64,000 nucleotides of DNA from Octadecabacter algicola (GTDB lineage: Bacteria; Pseudomonadota; Alphaproteobacteria; Rhodobacterales; Rhodobacteraceae), in assembly GCF_021532625.1 (NCBI RefSeq), contig NZ_JAKGAR010000003.1:310001-374000 (forward strand), given 5' to 3'. A program made the translations under genes and the position numbers. This document shows positions 34,673 to 44,906 of the stretch, piece after piece. Every line of letters begins with the position of its first letter. Positions within the stretch are counted from its first letter, which is position 1. A model generated the notes under the pieces. That model had not been told where the DNA came from. It ran no database searches and was given only the letters and a program-made list of their open reading frames with translations.

Positions 34673-36010
34673 ATGAAAAAATTTGCAATGGCTGCATCGG
34701 GCGGGATTCTATTAGGGGCCGTCGCAACAACACAGATCGCTGGCCCCCTGATCGCGCAAGAAGCAGCGAACAACGCCAGCGTCTATGAACAACTCGATTT
34801 GTTCGGTGACATCTTTGAACGCATCCGCGCGCAATATGTCGAAGACGTAGACGAAGCCGCTTTGATCGAAGCAGCTATCGACGGAATGCTGTCCTCGCTT
34901 GACCCGCATTCTAGCTACCTCTCCCCCGAAGACGCTGCAGAAATGCGCGAGTCCACACGTGGCGAATTTGGCGGTCTCGGGATCGAAGTGACCCAAGAAG
35001 AGGGCTTCGTAAAAGTCGTGTCCCCAATTGATGGCACCCCCGCCGCAGAAGCCGGGATCGAAGCCGGTGATTTCATTACGGCTGTCGATAATGAGAACCT
35101 GCTGGGTCTAACTTTGGATGAAGCGGTTGAATTGATGCGAGGCCCAGTCGGGTCCGAAATCATTATCACTGTGGTTCGTGAAGGATTGGATCAACCACTC
35201 GAGGTTTCAATTGTCCGCGACACCATCAAATTGACCGCCGTTCGCAGCCGTGTTGAAGGCGATACAGTCGTCTTGCGCGTTGTTACGTTCAGCGATCAAA
35301 CCTATCCATCTCTCGAAGAGCAGCTGGCCGAACAAGTAGCCGAAGCTGGCGGTATCGAAAACGTTAACGGATTCGTAATCGATCTTCGCAACAACCCCGG
35401 CGGCTTGCTCAATCAGGCGATCGCTGTATCCGATGCATTCCTAGACGCCGGTGAGATCACATCAACCCGCGGTCGTGACCTAAGTGATGGCCAGCGCTGG
35501 AATGCACGCGAAGGCGACTTGGCCGAAGGGTTGCCAATTGTTGTTCTGATCAACGGCGGTTCTGCCTCCGCATCTGAAATCGTTGCAGGTGCCCTTCAGG
35601 ATCACCGTCGTGCGATTGTTGTTATCGGAACGAACTCATTCGGTAAGGGTTCTGTTCAGACGGTGATGCCGTTGCGTGGTGACAGCGCCATGCGTCTGAC
35701 AACGGCGCGGTATTACACGCCGTCTGGTCGTTCCATTCAGGCGCTTGGTATTAGCCCTGACATTATCGTCGAACAACCACGCATCGACCCAACGCTCGAG
35801 GTTGAGGAAGAAGAGGAAATCAACCGCCGTTCCGAGGCCGATCTGCGCGGATCACTGGAAAACGATAGTCTGACTGATGACGAAATCGAACAGATCCAAG
35901 CTGACCGTTTGCGCGCAGAAGATGCCGCCGCCCTTCGCGAAGAGGATTATCAATTGGCATATGCAATCGATATTCTCAAAGGCCTGTCTGCTCTCGGCCC
36001 GAACGAGTAA
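34673..36010 (+). CDS. ctpA: S41-family C-terminal processing peptidase
   Basis: Periplasmic serine protease of 445 residues that trims C-termini of envelope proteins and can control peptidoglycan hydrolases. A signal/anchor (AMAASGGILLGAVATTQIAG) is followed by a PDZ domain at about residues 95-175 (GGLGIEVTQEEGFVKVVSPI) and the S41 core with FVIDLRNNPGGLL, the catalytic Ser in GGSASASEIVAGALQD and Lys in TNSFGKGSVQTVMPL. The acidic EVEEEEEI tail segment precedes a final helix. Adjacency to the EnvC-like gene is functionally sensible. Confidence 0.95.
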   Translation: MKKFAMAASGGILLGAVATTQIAGPLIAQEAANNASVYEQLDLFGDIFERIRAQYVEDVDEAALIEAAIDGMLSSLDPHSSYLSPEDAAEMRESTRGEFGGLGIEVTQEEGFVKVVSPIDGTPAAEAGIEAGDFITAVDNENLLGLTLDEAVELMRGPVGSEIIITVVREGLDQPLEVSIVRDTIKLTAVRSRVEGDTVVLRVVTFSDQTYPSLEEQLAEQVAEAGGIENVNGFVIDLRNNPGGLLNQAIAVSDAFLDAGEITSTRGRDLSDGQRWNAREGDLAEGLPIVVLINGGSASASEIVAGALQDHRRAIVVIGTNSFGKGSVQTVMPLRGDSAMRLTTARYYTPSGRSIQALGISPDIIVEQPRIDPTLEVEEEEEINRRSEADLRGSLENDSLTDDEIEQIQADRLRAEDAAALREEDYQLAYAIDILKGLSALGPNE

Positions 36011-36080
36011 GCCGAGCCGACTTTGAAAATTGCGCCGCTGGGGGAAACCTTGGCGGCGTTTTACTTAGAGGACCCGTATA

Positions 36081-36575
36081 ATGACCAAAACAATGACCCC
36101 TGAAGAGATTGCCAAGCTTCCTTACCGGCCCTGTGTTGGGTTGATGGTCGTGAATGAGGATGGAAAGGTCTTCGTTGGTCAACGTATGGATCGCGATCAA
36201 GACGCTTGGCAGATGCCACAGGGCGGTATCGACGAAGGCGAAAGCGTCACCGTCGCGGCCCTACGTGAGCTTGAAGAAGAGACCGGAATTACGGCTGATT
36301 TAGTGTCTATTACGGCGGAAACGCCCGACTGGCTGCCTTACGATTTACCGCACCATATTGTGCCTAAGATTTGGAAAGGTCGTTACCGTGGGCAGGAACA
36401 AAAATGGGTCCTGATGCGATTCAATGGATCGGACGAACAGATCAATATCGTCCAACCGCACCAAGAATTTTCCGAATGGATGTGGATTTCTCCCAAGGAA
36501 CTGCTCGCCAATATCGTCCCATTTAAGAAGGATGTTTATTCAGCGGTGCTGGAGGCATTCGAGGGCCGTATCTAA
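36081..36575 (+). CDS. rppH: RNA pyrophosphohydrolase
   Basis: Nudix hydrolase of 164 residues that removes pyrophosphate from the 5' end of mRNAs and starts RNase E-dependent decay. The Nudix box is [20 protein letters not shown] followed by TGI near residue 54; the preceding [20 protein letters not shown] and the WQMPQGG motif are typical of RppH. ATG at 36081 is used; a second ATG at 36093 would shorten it by four residues. AGAGGA lies nine bases upstream. Confidence 0.95.
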   Translation: MTKTMTPEEIAKLPYRPCVGLMVVNEDGKVFVGQRMDRDQDAWQMPQGGIDEGESVTVAALRELEEETGITADLVSITAETPDWLPYDLPHHIVPKIWKGRYRGQEQKWVLMRFNGSDEQINIVQPHQEFSEWMWISPKELLANIVPFKKDVYSAVLEAFEGRI

Positions 36576-36620
36576 AGACGGTGTTAAATTGCGCCCAAAG
36601 GGTGCGAACTGGAGTATGTG

Positions 36621-37103
36621 ATGAAATCTATTTTGGCCTTAGCAACGACAGCAGTTCTTGTTGCCACGCAATCAGCAGCGCTGTCCTGCATGCAACCTGA
36701 TGCAGCGCAAACCTTTCAATGGGCCTCAGAGGCCGAGGAATCCTACGCTGTCTTGCTTGGGAAATTCAGTTTCGAAGCGCCACCTCAACAGCCAGTGTCC
36801 AATGACGCGCAACCACAAGAAGTTGTCGCCAGCTTCACAGGACAAGGTTTGGCTGAAAACGGATTCGCACCCATGGCACCAACGACCGTAACCCTACGGA
36901 CATCATGTGCTGGGCCTTGGTGCGGCGGCTTTCCAAGCCCAAACAGCGAAGTGTTGGCCTTTGTTGCGCTCACCGATGACGGTTATGTACTGACAATGGG
37001 TCCGTGTGGCGGATCTACCTTTGGCGTGGACACCGCCCCCATTGTAGAGGCCTGCATGCGCGGAGAGGCCTGCACAGCAACAGCAGACCCTGCCCAACAT
37101 TAA
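36621..37103 (+). CDS. secreted cysteine-containing protein of unknown function (160 aa)
   Basis: Not recognised. A clear signal peptide (MKSILALATTAVLVATQSAA, cut near SAALS) leads to a small exported domain with about eight cysteines, including TSCAGPWCGGFPSP, MGPCGGSTF and ACMRGEACTA, which suggests disulfides. ATG at 36621 follows GGAG. Its stop overlaps the convergent transglycosylase gene by 4 bp. It reads in the same direction as rppH (45-bp gap). Confidence 0.75.
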   Translation: MKSILALATTAVLVATQSAALSCMQPDAAQTFQWASEAEESYAVLLGKFSFEAPPQQPVSNDAQPQEVVASFTGQGLAENGFAPMAPTTVTLRTSCAGPWCGGFPSPNSEVLAFVALTDDGYVLTMGPCGGSTFGVDTAPIVEACMRGEACTATADPAQH

Positions 37104-38338
37104 CGCAAGCGTCGTAACAACTGCGGTGAGGCATACCCATCAGGGACCAATCCGTTGGCCACTTGATAGGCGCGAATGGCATTGATCGTCAGCGGGCCAA
37201 TCCGCCCGTCAATGGCCTGCGGGTCAAAACCCGCATCGCGCAGTCGCTGCTGCAACTCTCGTCGGTCGGGCCCGCTCAACGCACCGTCACTGCGGGGCCA
37301 TGCAGACTGTATAGCACCGCCACCCGCTATTCTGTCAGCCAAATGACCAACGCCGATGACGTAGGAATCCGCAGTATTGTAAGTTTCAAGAACTTCGAAG
37401 TTTTTGAAAATCATGAGGGCTGCACCTTCATGGCCACCCGGTAACAGGATCGAAGCACGCCCATGGTTCGGCACAGGTTGTCCGTTCAATGCCACCACAC
37501 CGTCTGACGCCCAATCGCTCGGCATCCTTTCGTTGTCTCTTCGCGCAGTCATATAATCAAAGTTCGCAGGAAGCTGAACTTCGACCCCCCAAGGCTGGCC
37601 GCGCGTCCAGCCATTGCTGCGCAGGTAGTTGGCCGCAGATGCCAAGGCATCCGTCGGATCATCGCCCCAGATGTCACGCCGCCCATCCCCGTTTCCATCA
37701 ACCGCAAGGTCAAGGAAGCTGGTCGGCATAAATTGCGTATGGCCCATGGCACCAGCCCAAGACCCGACCATATTTCGAGGCGCCGTATCCCCTGCCTCAA
37801 GAATCTGTAGCGCCGCCAGCAATTGCCCTTCAAAGAACGCACTGCGCCGCGAGTCATGGGCCAGTGTTGCGAGCGCCTCAATCGTGTTCGTGTTCCCGCG
37901 GACAGCCCCATAAGCGGACTCGAGACCCCATATCGCAGCGATGACCTCTTTATCGACACCATATGTCGCTTCAATTTGGGTCAAGACAGATTGATGATCC
38001 CTTAAGGCACGCTGACCATTTCGAATACGCGCATCAGACACGGCGGTATCCAGATATTCCCACAACGCTTTTGAAAATTCGGACTGATTTCGATCCAGCG
38101 TGATGATGGCATCGTCCTGCGTCACACCTTGAAACGCAGCATCAAACGTCGCGGCGGAAATGCCCTGCCTAAGGGCGCGGCGGCGAAAACCATCAACCCA
38201 TTGATCAAAACCCTCACCGTTGGATTGCACTTGCACGAATGGCGTAACCTGCACTGGCGCTTCGAGTGGCACAGGCCCAGCGATCCCCTGTCCTGACACG
38301 CTAACCGCACCCAGAAAGATCATACCAAACCGAAACAT
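37100..38338 (-). CDS. lytic murein transglycosylase (MltB type) with peptidoglycan-binding domain
   Basis: Cleaves peptidoglycan glycan strands to 1,6-anhydromuropeptides in the periplasm. It has 412 residues from ATG 38338 (MFRFGMIFLGAVSVSGQGIA, a signal peptide). The SLT-2 domain shows the catalytic Glu in AAIWGLESAYGAVRGN near residue 142 and GAMGHTQFMPTSFLDLAVDG near residue 200. A C-terminal peptidoglycan-binding repeat ends it (RRELQQRLRDAGFDPQAIDG, then RIGPLTINAIRAYQ). A longer start at 38350 is possible. It converges on the small secreted protein gene. Confidence 0.93.
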   Translation of the reverse strand: MFRFGMIFLGAVSVSGQGIAGPVPLEAPVQVTPFVQVQSNGEGFDQWVDGFRRRALRQGISAATFDAAFQGVTQDDAIITLDRNQSEFSKALWEYLDTAVSDARIRNGQRALRDHQSVLTQIEATYGVDKEVIAAIWGLESAYGAVRGNTNTIEALATLAHDSRRSAFFEGQLLAALQILEAGDTAPRNMVGSWAGAMGHTQFMPTSFLDLAVDGNGDGRRDIWGDDPTDALASAANYLRSNGWTRGQPWGVEVQLPANFDYMTARRDNERMPSDWASDGVVALNGQPVPNHGRASILLPGGHEGAALMIFKNFEVLETYNTADSYVIGVGHLADRIAGGGAIQSAWPRSDGALSGPDRRELQQRLRDAGFDPQAIDGRIGPLTINAIRAYQVANGLVPDGYASPQLLRRLR

Positions 38339-38429
38339 ACTGTTACCCACTTCACGTTGCTTTGCATCACGCTAGCAAGTGCAGGCCAATATCGGAACCA
38401 TTTGTATAAGGTCGGGCAGTAATCCGCCC

Positions 38430-40673
38430 TTACTTGCGGGTGCGTTTCACTTTGCGAGCTGTCTTGGCAGCCTTTTTCTTACCCTTGGACATCTTGCGAC
38501 GCGGCGACGGGCCACGCCCCTTGCTTTTGCCCTGCGGCATAGCTTTGCCATCAATCTCAAGCAGATCAACAATCAGACCGCCCGTGACAGGCGCCGCTTC
38601 GACCAATTTGACCGTAACCCGCGTACCCAAAGCAATCACAACGCCCGTATCCGCGCCCATCAATGTCTGGCTGTCCGCGTCATAGTGGAAGTACTCAGCA
38701 CCAAGGTTACGGATCGGGATCATCCCATCCGCGCCCGTTTCGTCCAGCTTAACGAAGACACCAAACTTGGCGATACCGCTGATGCGGCCAGCCATAACCG
38801 CGCCAACACGGTCATTCAGGAACGCGGCAAGGTAGCGATCAGTTGTGTCACGTTCCGCAACCATGGATCGACGCTCAGTGTCGGAAATCGCTTGCGCGGT
38901 TTCGGCCAACATTGCTTCGTCCTCGGGCGTCAAACCATCGTCGCCCCAACCGTGTGACGTGACCAAAGCCCGATGAACGATCAAGTCAGAATACCGTCGG
39001 ATCGGCGAGGTAAAGTGTGCATATGACTGCAAGGCCAAACCGAAGTGGCCGAAGTTTTCTGGATTGTAATAGGCCTGCGTCATGGACCGCAGTGTGGCGA
39101 TGTTGATTAATTCAGCATCGTCCGTATCGGCGGCTTGATCCAACAGGCGATTCAGATGCCCAGTCTTCAACACCTGCCCTTTGGCCAGCGTTAACCCCGC
39201 CGCCTCTGCTGTTTCACGAAGGGCATCCATCTTCTCGCGTTTTGGTTCCTCGTGCACACGAAACAGCAATGCCGACTTCTTGGACACCAGCGTTTCTGCA
39301 GCTGCGACATTTGCCAGAACCATGAATTCTTCGATCAGCTTATGCGCATCAAGGCGATCTCGGAACGCGACATCAATTACCTTGCCCTCATCGTTCAGCA
39401 CAATTTTGCGTTCCGGCAAGTCGAGCTCAAGTGGCTGACGCTTTTCGCGGGCCCGTTTTAGCGCCTCGTAGCAGGCATAAAGTGGACGGATCACATCATC
39501 GAGCAGCGGTGCGACCTTGTCGTTCACCGTGCCATCCATCGCGGCCTGTACTTCTTCGTAATTCAGAGACGCAGGCGACGTCATTAAGCCACGCACAAAG
39601 CGTTGCGAGACCTTATTGCCAGCCTCATCGACCTGCATTTCAACCGCGATGCAGACGCGTTCAACGCCTTCGTGCAGTGAACAGAGATCACCCGACAGAC
39701 GGTCCGGCAGCATCGGCACGACCCGATCAGGGAAATACGTTGAATTACCCCGCTTGCGGGCTTCACGGTCCAGCGCCGAACCGGGGCGCACGTAATGCGC
39801 CACATCCGCAATCGCGACCCACAGCGCAAAACCGCCCTGATCGTTGGGGATTGCGCAGCAGGCGTCATCATGGTCTCGCGCATCCCATGGATCAATCGTA
39901 ATCAGTGGCAAATGGCGCAGGTCCTCCCGGCCATCCAACGCGGCTGGTTTGGCTGCATCAGCCTCCGCGATCACTTCGTCAGGAAAATGATCTGGAATAT
40001 CGTGTTGATGAATGGCGATGAGCGACACGGCGCGTGGTTGGGTCGGGTCGCCAAGTCGCGCAACAATGCGGGCCTTGGGCAAGCCCATGCGCCCCTTTGG
40101 TCCGGCTTGTTCAGCCTCAACCAACTCTCCGTCTTTGGCCCCGTCAGTCGCACCTGCCGCTACGGTCCATTCTTTCTGGCTGCCCTTATCGACCGGCAGA
40201 ATGCGCCCGCCTTCTGATCCTGTTTTAAAGATGCCCAAGATACGCAAAGGGTTCGTGCCAATCTGTCGGATCAAACGCGCGGTATAGCCGTAGTCTTGGC
40301 CCTTAACCTCAGTCAAACGCCCAAGAACGCGATCTCCTGCGCCCAACGCGGGTTCGCCGTCCTTCATCACCATCAAAATGCGCGGCGGATCGCCTTCTCC
40401 TGCCCACTCAAGCGGCTTTGCGAACAGATCCCCATCGCCGTCTGGCCCTGTGATCTGCAATACAGATACAGGCGGCAAAGCATTCGCGTCACGATACGAC
40501 GACTTGCGCTTGGCAAGTTTGCCTTCGTCTTCGAGTTCACGCAGCAGACGCTTAAGATCAATGCGCGCAGCACCTTTGATGCCGAACGCTTTGGCGATAT
40601 CACGCTTTGCGGCCTTAGTGGGATGTTCGGTGATCCAATCGAGGATCTCTTGCTTGGATGGGATACGGGTCAT
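38430..40673 (-). CDS. rnr: ribonuclease R
   Basis: Processive 3'-5' exoribonuclease that degrades structured RNA and takes part in rRNA and mRNA turnover. It has 747 residues: an N-terminal helix-turn-helix and cold-shock region, an RNB core with ITIDPWDARDHDDACCA near residue 263 (the metal-binding Asp cluster), SPIRRYSDLIVHRAL near residue 547, an S1 domain near 625-700 (AGRISGIAKFGVFVKLDETG) and a lysine/arginine-rich tail (KMSKGKKKAAKTARKVKRTR) typical of RNase R. ATG at 40673 is used. Confidence 0.97.
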   Translation of the reverse strand: MTRIPSKQEILDWITEHPTKAAKRDIAKAFGIKGAARIDLKRLLRELEDEGKLAKRKSSYRDANALPPVSVLQITGPDGDGDLFAKPLEWAGEGDPPRILMVMKDGEPALGAGDRVLGRLTEVKGQDYGYTARLIRQIGTNPLRILGIFKTGSEGGRILPVDKGSQKEWTVAAGATDGAKDGELVEAEQAGPKGRMGLPKARIVARLGDPTQPRAVSLIAIHQHDIPDHFPDEVIAEADAAKPAALDGREDLRHLPLITIDPWDARDHDDACCAIPNDQGGFALWVAIADVAHYVRPGSALDREARKRGNSTYFPDRVVPMLPDRLSGDLCSLHEGVERVCIAVEMQVDEAGNKVSQRFVRGLMTSPASLNYEEVQAAMDGTVNDKVAPLLDDVIRPLYACYEALKRAREKRQPLELDLPERKIVLNDEGKVIDVAFRDRLDAHKLIEEFMVLANVAAAETLVSKKSALLFRVHEEPKREKMDALRETAEAAGLTLAKGQVLKTGHLNRLLDQAADTDDAELINIATLRSMTQAYYNPENFGHFGLALQSYAHFTSPIRRYSDLIVHRALVTSHGWGDDGLTPEDEAMLAETAQAISDTERRSMVAERDTTDRYLAAFLNDRVGAVMAGRISGIAKFGVFVKLDETGADGMIPIRNLGAEYFHYDADSQTLMGADTGVVIALGTRVTVKLVEAAPVTGGLIVDLLEIDGKAMPQGKSKGRGPSPRRKMSKGKKKAAKTARKVKRTRK

Positions 40674-40770
40674 ACGACCTGCCTAACATGACGAACCGCG
40701 CACGGCACGTCGATATTCTCACAACAATTAAAACATTGTTAATAAACGAAAAATTTATCCGCGAATAAGG

Positions 40771-41913
40771 TTAATTGAAATAGTCTTGCAAGATACGAGT
40801 ATAGATCGCCTTTAGTTGGGTAATCTGTTCAACCGGAACGCATTCATCAACTTGGTGCATCGTTTTGCCCACCAGCCCAAATTCGACGACAGGACAGTGA
40901 TCTTTCACAAAGCGCGCATCAGACGTGCCGCCCGTTGTGGACAGCTCTGGCGTGATCCCAGTTTCGGCCTGAACCGCGGCACTCACAAGATCAGACAAAG
41001 CACCCGGAGGCGTCAGAAAGCTTTCGCCGGACACCCGAACAGGCATGTCGATTTGAACGCCAAATTCTTCGGCAACGGCGTCGGCTTCGGACTGCATCCA
41101 CGCGATTACAGTTGCCGATGTGTGCAGATCGTTAAACCGGACATTGGCGCTCGCCTTGCATGCGGCGGGAATGACGTTTGTGGCTGGGTTGCCTGTGTCG
41201 ATTGTCACCACTGCCAATGTAGACGGGTCAAAATGGTCTGACCCTTGGTCCATCTCGTGACTGGCAAGTCGGTCAATTAAACGCGCCATAGCCGGTAGCG
41301 GGTTAATCGCGCGGTGGGGATAGGCAGCGTGCCCTTGCTTTCCGGTCACCGTAAAATGCGCCGTGAGCGACCCACGCCGCCCGACCTTAATCATCTCACC
41401 CATCACGTCTGGGCAGGTCGGCTCTCCGACGATGCAGGCTGTCATCGCCTCACCGTTGGATTGCATCCAGTCTAGCAAGGCGATTGTGCCGTCGGTCGAA
41501 GGGCCCTCTTCGTCGCCTGTAATCGCGATGATAATTGCACCGTCTGGCGGGGTATCTTTTACAAAGTCGACCGCCGCCGCCGCAAAAGCCGCCACGCCGG
41601 ATTTCATGTCGGTCGCGCCCCGACCATAAAGAATGCCGTCTTTAATTTCCGCGCCAAATGGATCGACCGTCCACGCGGCCTCATCCCCCACAGGAACGAC
41701 ATCTGTGTGCCCGTTAAATCCAAAGGATTTGTTAGCCCCCCGTGCGCCCCACCTCGCATAAAGGTTTGGGGTGTCCGCACGATCAACCCGCCACGTTTCA
41801 AAGCCCGCGTCAGTCAGCAATTCATCCAACAATTGCAACGCACCACCCTCAATCGGGGTAACGCTAGGACAACGAATGAGATCAGCAGTGAGTGCGATAG
41901 GATCAATGGTCAT
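40771..41913 (-). CDS. dapE: succinyl-diaminopimelate desuccinylase
   Basis: Zinc M20-family amidase that releases L,L-diaminopimelate and succinate in lysine and peptidoglycan precursor synthesis. It has 380 residues, the normal length. Metal-site motifs are [15 protein letters not shown] near residue 66, [18 protein letters not shown] near residue 94 and [12 protein letters not shown] near residue 131; the C-terminal [12 protein letters not shown] is also typical. ATG at 41913 follows CTGGAGGC. dapD, the preceding succinylase step, lies 5 kb away in the same direction. Confidence 0.96.
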   Translation of the reverse strand: MTIDPIALTADLIRCPSVTPIEGGALQLLDELLTDAGFETWRVDRADTPNLYARWGARGANKSFGFNGHTDVVPVGDEAAWTVDPFGAEIKDGILYGRGATDMKSGVAAFAAAAVDFVKDTPPDGAIIIAITGDEEGPSTDGTIALLDWMQSNGEAMTACIVGEPTCPDVMGEMIKVGRRGSLTAHFTVTGKQGHAAYPHRAINPLPAMARLIDRLASHEMDQGSDHFDPSTLAVVTIDTGNPATNVIPAACKASANVRFNDLHTSATVIAWMQSEADAVAEEFGVQIDMPVRVSGESFLTPPGALSDLVSAAVQAETGITPELSTTGGTSDARFVKDHCPVVEFGLVGKTMHQVDECVPVEQITQLKAIYTRILQDYFN

Positions 41914-42208
41914 GGAAGCCTCCAGTTTCCACTGCGTTATCGTTCCTTCGACGTCATTGCAAATACTCTAGGTTGTGTCCCTGTCGACACATATTTTGCG
42001 TAACGTGGAAACGACCCCCTAAAAAACCTCCAAATATCAAACCTCTAACATATAGTTGACATAATAAATTAGACCCGAGGCAGGGCAGACATCGAGCGGA
42101 CCCAAGATGGTCCTACGGTCGCAGCGACGACCACAAGATATAGGCAATTCACAGCTTTTCGCGCGTGAAGTCCGTCTGGCGTGCCTCCTTTCGTAAGGGG
42201 CAGATACC
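41914..42208. other. 295-bp intergenic region with possible promoter
   Basis: Lies between divergent dapE and the Hint gene. It contains an 18-bp dyad TGTGTC-N6-GACACA at 41974-41991 and a TTGACA at about 42055 that could be a -35 element for the Hint gene, though no good -10 is seen at the right spacing. No RNA gene is seen. Confidence 0.4.
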
Positions 42209-43798
42209 GTGGTAGCAGGCGTTGAACTTGAATATGAAACCGATGCAACAGCGTGGGAGATGGCAAACACGATCTTTGGTGATGGTGTTACTGTCACAAA
42301 TGCATCCTATTCTGGGTCGGACTATTCATCCGGAATTTATTCAAACGGAGATGCTGTTGCTGGCAATGTGACGCCTGGGGACTCGGGTGTTATTTTGTCC
42401 ACGGGGCGGGCATCTCGGTTTACAAACAATAACAACAGCCAGTCCAACGAAAGCACAAATACGTCGACCAACACGGGCGGCCAGAATAACGAAGCTGGGT
42501 TCAATGCGCTTGCTGGGGCCAGCACATACGATGCGTCGTACATGGATATTGATTTCATCCCAACAGATGACGTGATGACCATGCAGTTTGTGTTCAGCTC
42601 GGACGAGTATCCTGAGTACACCAACTCGATCTACAATGATGCTGTGGGGGTCTGGATCAACGGTAACCTCGTGCCTTTGGCGATTACGGACAATGGCACG
42701 ACGATCAACTCGATCAACCAAACCAACAACATCAACCTTTATAACGACAACACGTCTGACCAGTTCAACACCGAGATGGATGGTTTCACGCTGACGATGA
42801 CGCTGACCATTCCTGTGAACGCGGGCGTCGTGAATTCGATCCGGATCGGCATCGCCGACGTTGCTGACAGCAGTTATGATTCCAACCTACTGATCGCCGC
42901 CAATTCAATTCAGACAGAACTGGTGGCCGAACAGGACTATGTGACGATGCAGGACAGCGTCACAAAGACCGTCGATATTCTAGACAACGATATCAACAAT
43001 ACGTCGGGTACACTGACAATCACCCATATCAATGGCGTGGCTGTCACCGCAGGCCAAACAGTTACCTTGGCCACGGGCCAAACAGTTCTGTTGAACGCTG
43101 ATGGCACAGTCGACATTACCACAGATAGTGATTTTGAGACGTCCAGCTTTACCTACGAAGTCGAGAGCAAGGATACGTCCGGAAATGTGCTTGAGACTGA
43201 CGTCGGGTTTGTCACCGTCGAGACGATCCCGTGTTTCGTTGCAGGTTCGATGATTGATACCGACCAAGGGCCACGTGCCGTTGAAACGCTAACCGCTGGT
43301 GACATGGTCATTACGCGCGATGATGGGCCACAGCCAGTGCGATGGATCGGGCGGCGTTCTGTACCCGCGACGGGCAAGATGGCACCCATCTGTATTCAGG
43401 AAAATGCACTGGGTGACCACGGTGAGCTAATGGTGTCACCACTGCACCGCGTTTTGGTCAAAGATGTAATTGCCGAGCTTTTGTTCGGTGAGGCGGAAGT
43501 GTTGATTGCTGCAAAAGATCTGGTCAACGATCAATCCATCCGCCCCATTGAAGGCGGGGAGGTTGAGTACGTTCATTTGATGTTTGATCGCCATCAGGTC
43601 GTCTACTCCGAGGGGCTGGCCACCGAGAGTTTTCTACCAGGCCCACAGACGACAAAGTCGTTCGAAGCAGAGATCGTTGAAGAGATTTCAACGATCTTCC
43701 CAGAGCTCGACGTGACAACAGGCGAAGGCTACGGCCCCGCCGCAAGGCCAATGTTGAAACGTTATGAGGTCGAAGCACTTATGCGGCGGGTCGCCTAG
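42209..43798 (+). CDS. choice-of-anchor L plus Hint domain protein
   Basis: A 529-residue surface or secreted-type protein. Residues about 8-235 match the choice-of-anchor L style: Asn/Thr/Asp-rich beta structure with IYSNGDAVAGNVTPGDSGVI and MTMQFVFSSDEYPEYTNSIY. A cadherin/VCBS-like repeat follows (about 240-335), then a Hedgehog/intein (Hint) domain. The Hint N-terminus is PCFVAGSMIDTDQGPRAVE with the catalytic Cys342 and a B-block SPLHRVLV with His413, so self-cleavage looks possible. No classical signal peptide is present, which fits type I secretion. GTG at 42209 follows TAAGGGG. The second Hint gene starts 5 bp after the stop. Confidence 0.86.
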   Translation: MVAGVELEYETDATAWEMANTIFGDGVTVTNASYSGSDYSSGIYSNGDAVAGNVTPGDSGVILSTGRASRFTNNNNSQSNESTNTSTNTGGQNNEAGFNALAGASTYDASYMDIDFIPTDDVMTMQFVFSSDEYPEYTNSIYNDAVGVWINGNLVPLAITDNGTTINSINQTNNINLYNDNTSDQFNTEMDGFTLTMTLTIPVNAGVVNSIRIGIADVADSSYDSNLLIAANSIQTELVAEQDYVTMQDSVTKTVDILDNDINNTSGTLTITHINGVAVTAGQTVTLATGQTVLLNADGTVDITTDSDFETSSFTYEVESKDTSGNVLETDVGFVTVETIPCFVAGSMIDTDQGPRAVETLTAGDMVITRDDGPQPVRWIGRRSVPATGKMAPICIQENALGDHGELMVSPLHRVLVKDVIAELLFGEAEVLIAAKDLVNDQSIRPIEGGEVEYVHLMFDRHQVVYSEGLATESFLPGPQTTKSFEAEIVEEISTIFPELDVTTGEGYGPAARPMLKRYEVEALMRRVA

Positions 43799-43803
43799 AC
43801 AAC

Positions 43804-44895
43804 ATGGCACTCCAATGGATCGGCACACGTACGCAAGAAGGTGGGGATTTCAACCCCGCTGGATTGGGGTGCGCGCGACCCAACCTTGGATCTTCTGCAG
43901 AGCTTTTGCCTCGCGGCAGTCTGCTCATGGAAGTGACGATACGGCCGACATCCCATCCGATAAACTTGTTACGTTTCGCAGCGCTGGACCCATGGCCGTC
44001 GGGCCTAACGGTTTGCCTTGAACCCGATGGAACAGTGCGGTTGATGATGCGCCAAGGTGGCAAGCATCTGGCGACTTCGTTGAAAACCAACCTAGGCGGC
44101 AAAGCGCAAACCGCCCACATCACTTATACGTGGGATGCACCAGCGCGTTCAGGCCGTATTAGTGTCTATATTCCGGATAACGGTATCCTTTGGCAGACGG
44201 CCGTTCTGGCGCCTTTCCCGATCTCAATGCGGGATGCTCAACGCATTGTAACGGCACCCGAAACTTGCGCCATGGACAGGGATTTAACGTTCGCGGCGAT
44301 CGCCGATGCACCCTGCCCGCATGGCCCGCTGCCCGGGTTGAGCGGAGCGGCAGCAGTAGATACTCCGTTTGGACCGAAAGCTCTGCGCGACATCGTTGCA
44401 GGTGATTACGTAACCGTCGACGGAACAGAAGCAGTTCGAGTTTTGTGGGTGGGCCACACGAGCGTACCTGCATTGGGTCGGTTCACACCGATGACATTGC
44501 GCAGACCCTATATGGGACTATGGGAAGATTTGATCGCAGCCCGGGACCAGCGTGCCTGTTTGGCAGGGTCGGAAGTAGAATACATGTTCGGGGAAGAGCG
44601 TGTCAGCACAGCCATCCGTCACTTAGAAGTTCGCAATTGCGCGACTCCGACCAAGAACGCACCTGCAATTGTCACATACTATCAGATCTTGTTGGAAACC
44701 CACGAAATCATCACTGTGAACGGCGCTATGGTCGAAAGTTTTGACGGTTCCGCCGTGCTTTCCGCTCCAGATTTTTTGAAATTCTCCGTACTGGCCGACA
44801 TGCCCATCGAGTTGTGCCCGAAACAAGTCGGGCTCGCGGCACCTGTCTTGCAAGGCTACGAAGCCCTGACACTGACAGGCGTTTCAATCGGATAA
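43804..44895 (+). CDS. Hint-like protein lacking the catalytic cysteine and histidine
   Basis: A 363-residue protein directly downstream of the Hint gene and probably cotranscribed. The first 150 residues form an unrecognised beta-rich domain (LLMEVTIRPTSHPINLLRFA; LTVCLEPDGTVRLMMRQG), perhaps a lectin-like fold. The second half follows the Hint scaffold (VDTPFGPKALRDIVAGDYVT, then VRVLWVGHTSVPALGRFTPM). At the position of the catalytic Cys stands Gly178 (PGLSGAAAVDT), and at the B-block His stands Gln249 (AARDQRACL). It therefore appears unable to splice or cleave. Whether it partners the active Hint protein is unknown. Confidence 0.75.
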   Translation: MALQWIGTRTQEGGDFNPAGLGCARPNLGSSAELLPRGSLLMEVTIRPTSHPINLLRFAALDPWPSGLTVCLEPDGTVRLMMRQGGKHLATSLKTNLGGKAQTAHITYTWDAPARSGRISVYIPDNGILWQTAVLAPFPISMRDAQRIVTAPETCAMDRDLTFAAIADAPCPHGPLPGLSGAAAVDTPFGPKALRDIVAGDYVTVDGTEAVRVLWVGHTSVPALGRFTPMTLRRPYMGLWEDLIAARDQRACLAGSEVEYMFGEERVSTAIRHLEVRNCATPTKNAPAIVTYYQILLETHEIITVNGAMVESFDGSAVLSAPDFLKFSVLADMPIELCPKQVGLAAPVLQGYEALTLTGVSIG

Positions 44896-44906
44896 TCTGA
44901 TGGGTT

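Noticed and set aside
41974-41991. TGTGTC-N6-GACACA dyad as a specific regulator site
   Set aside because: Arms of only six bases and no matching regulator; noted in the intergenic entry only.
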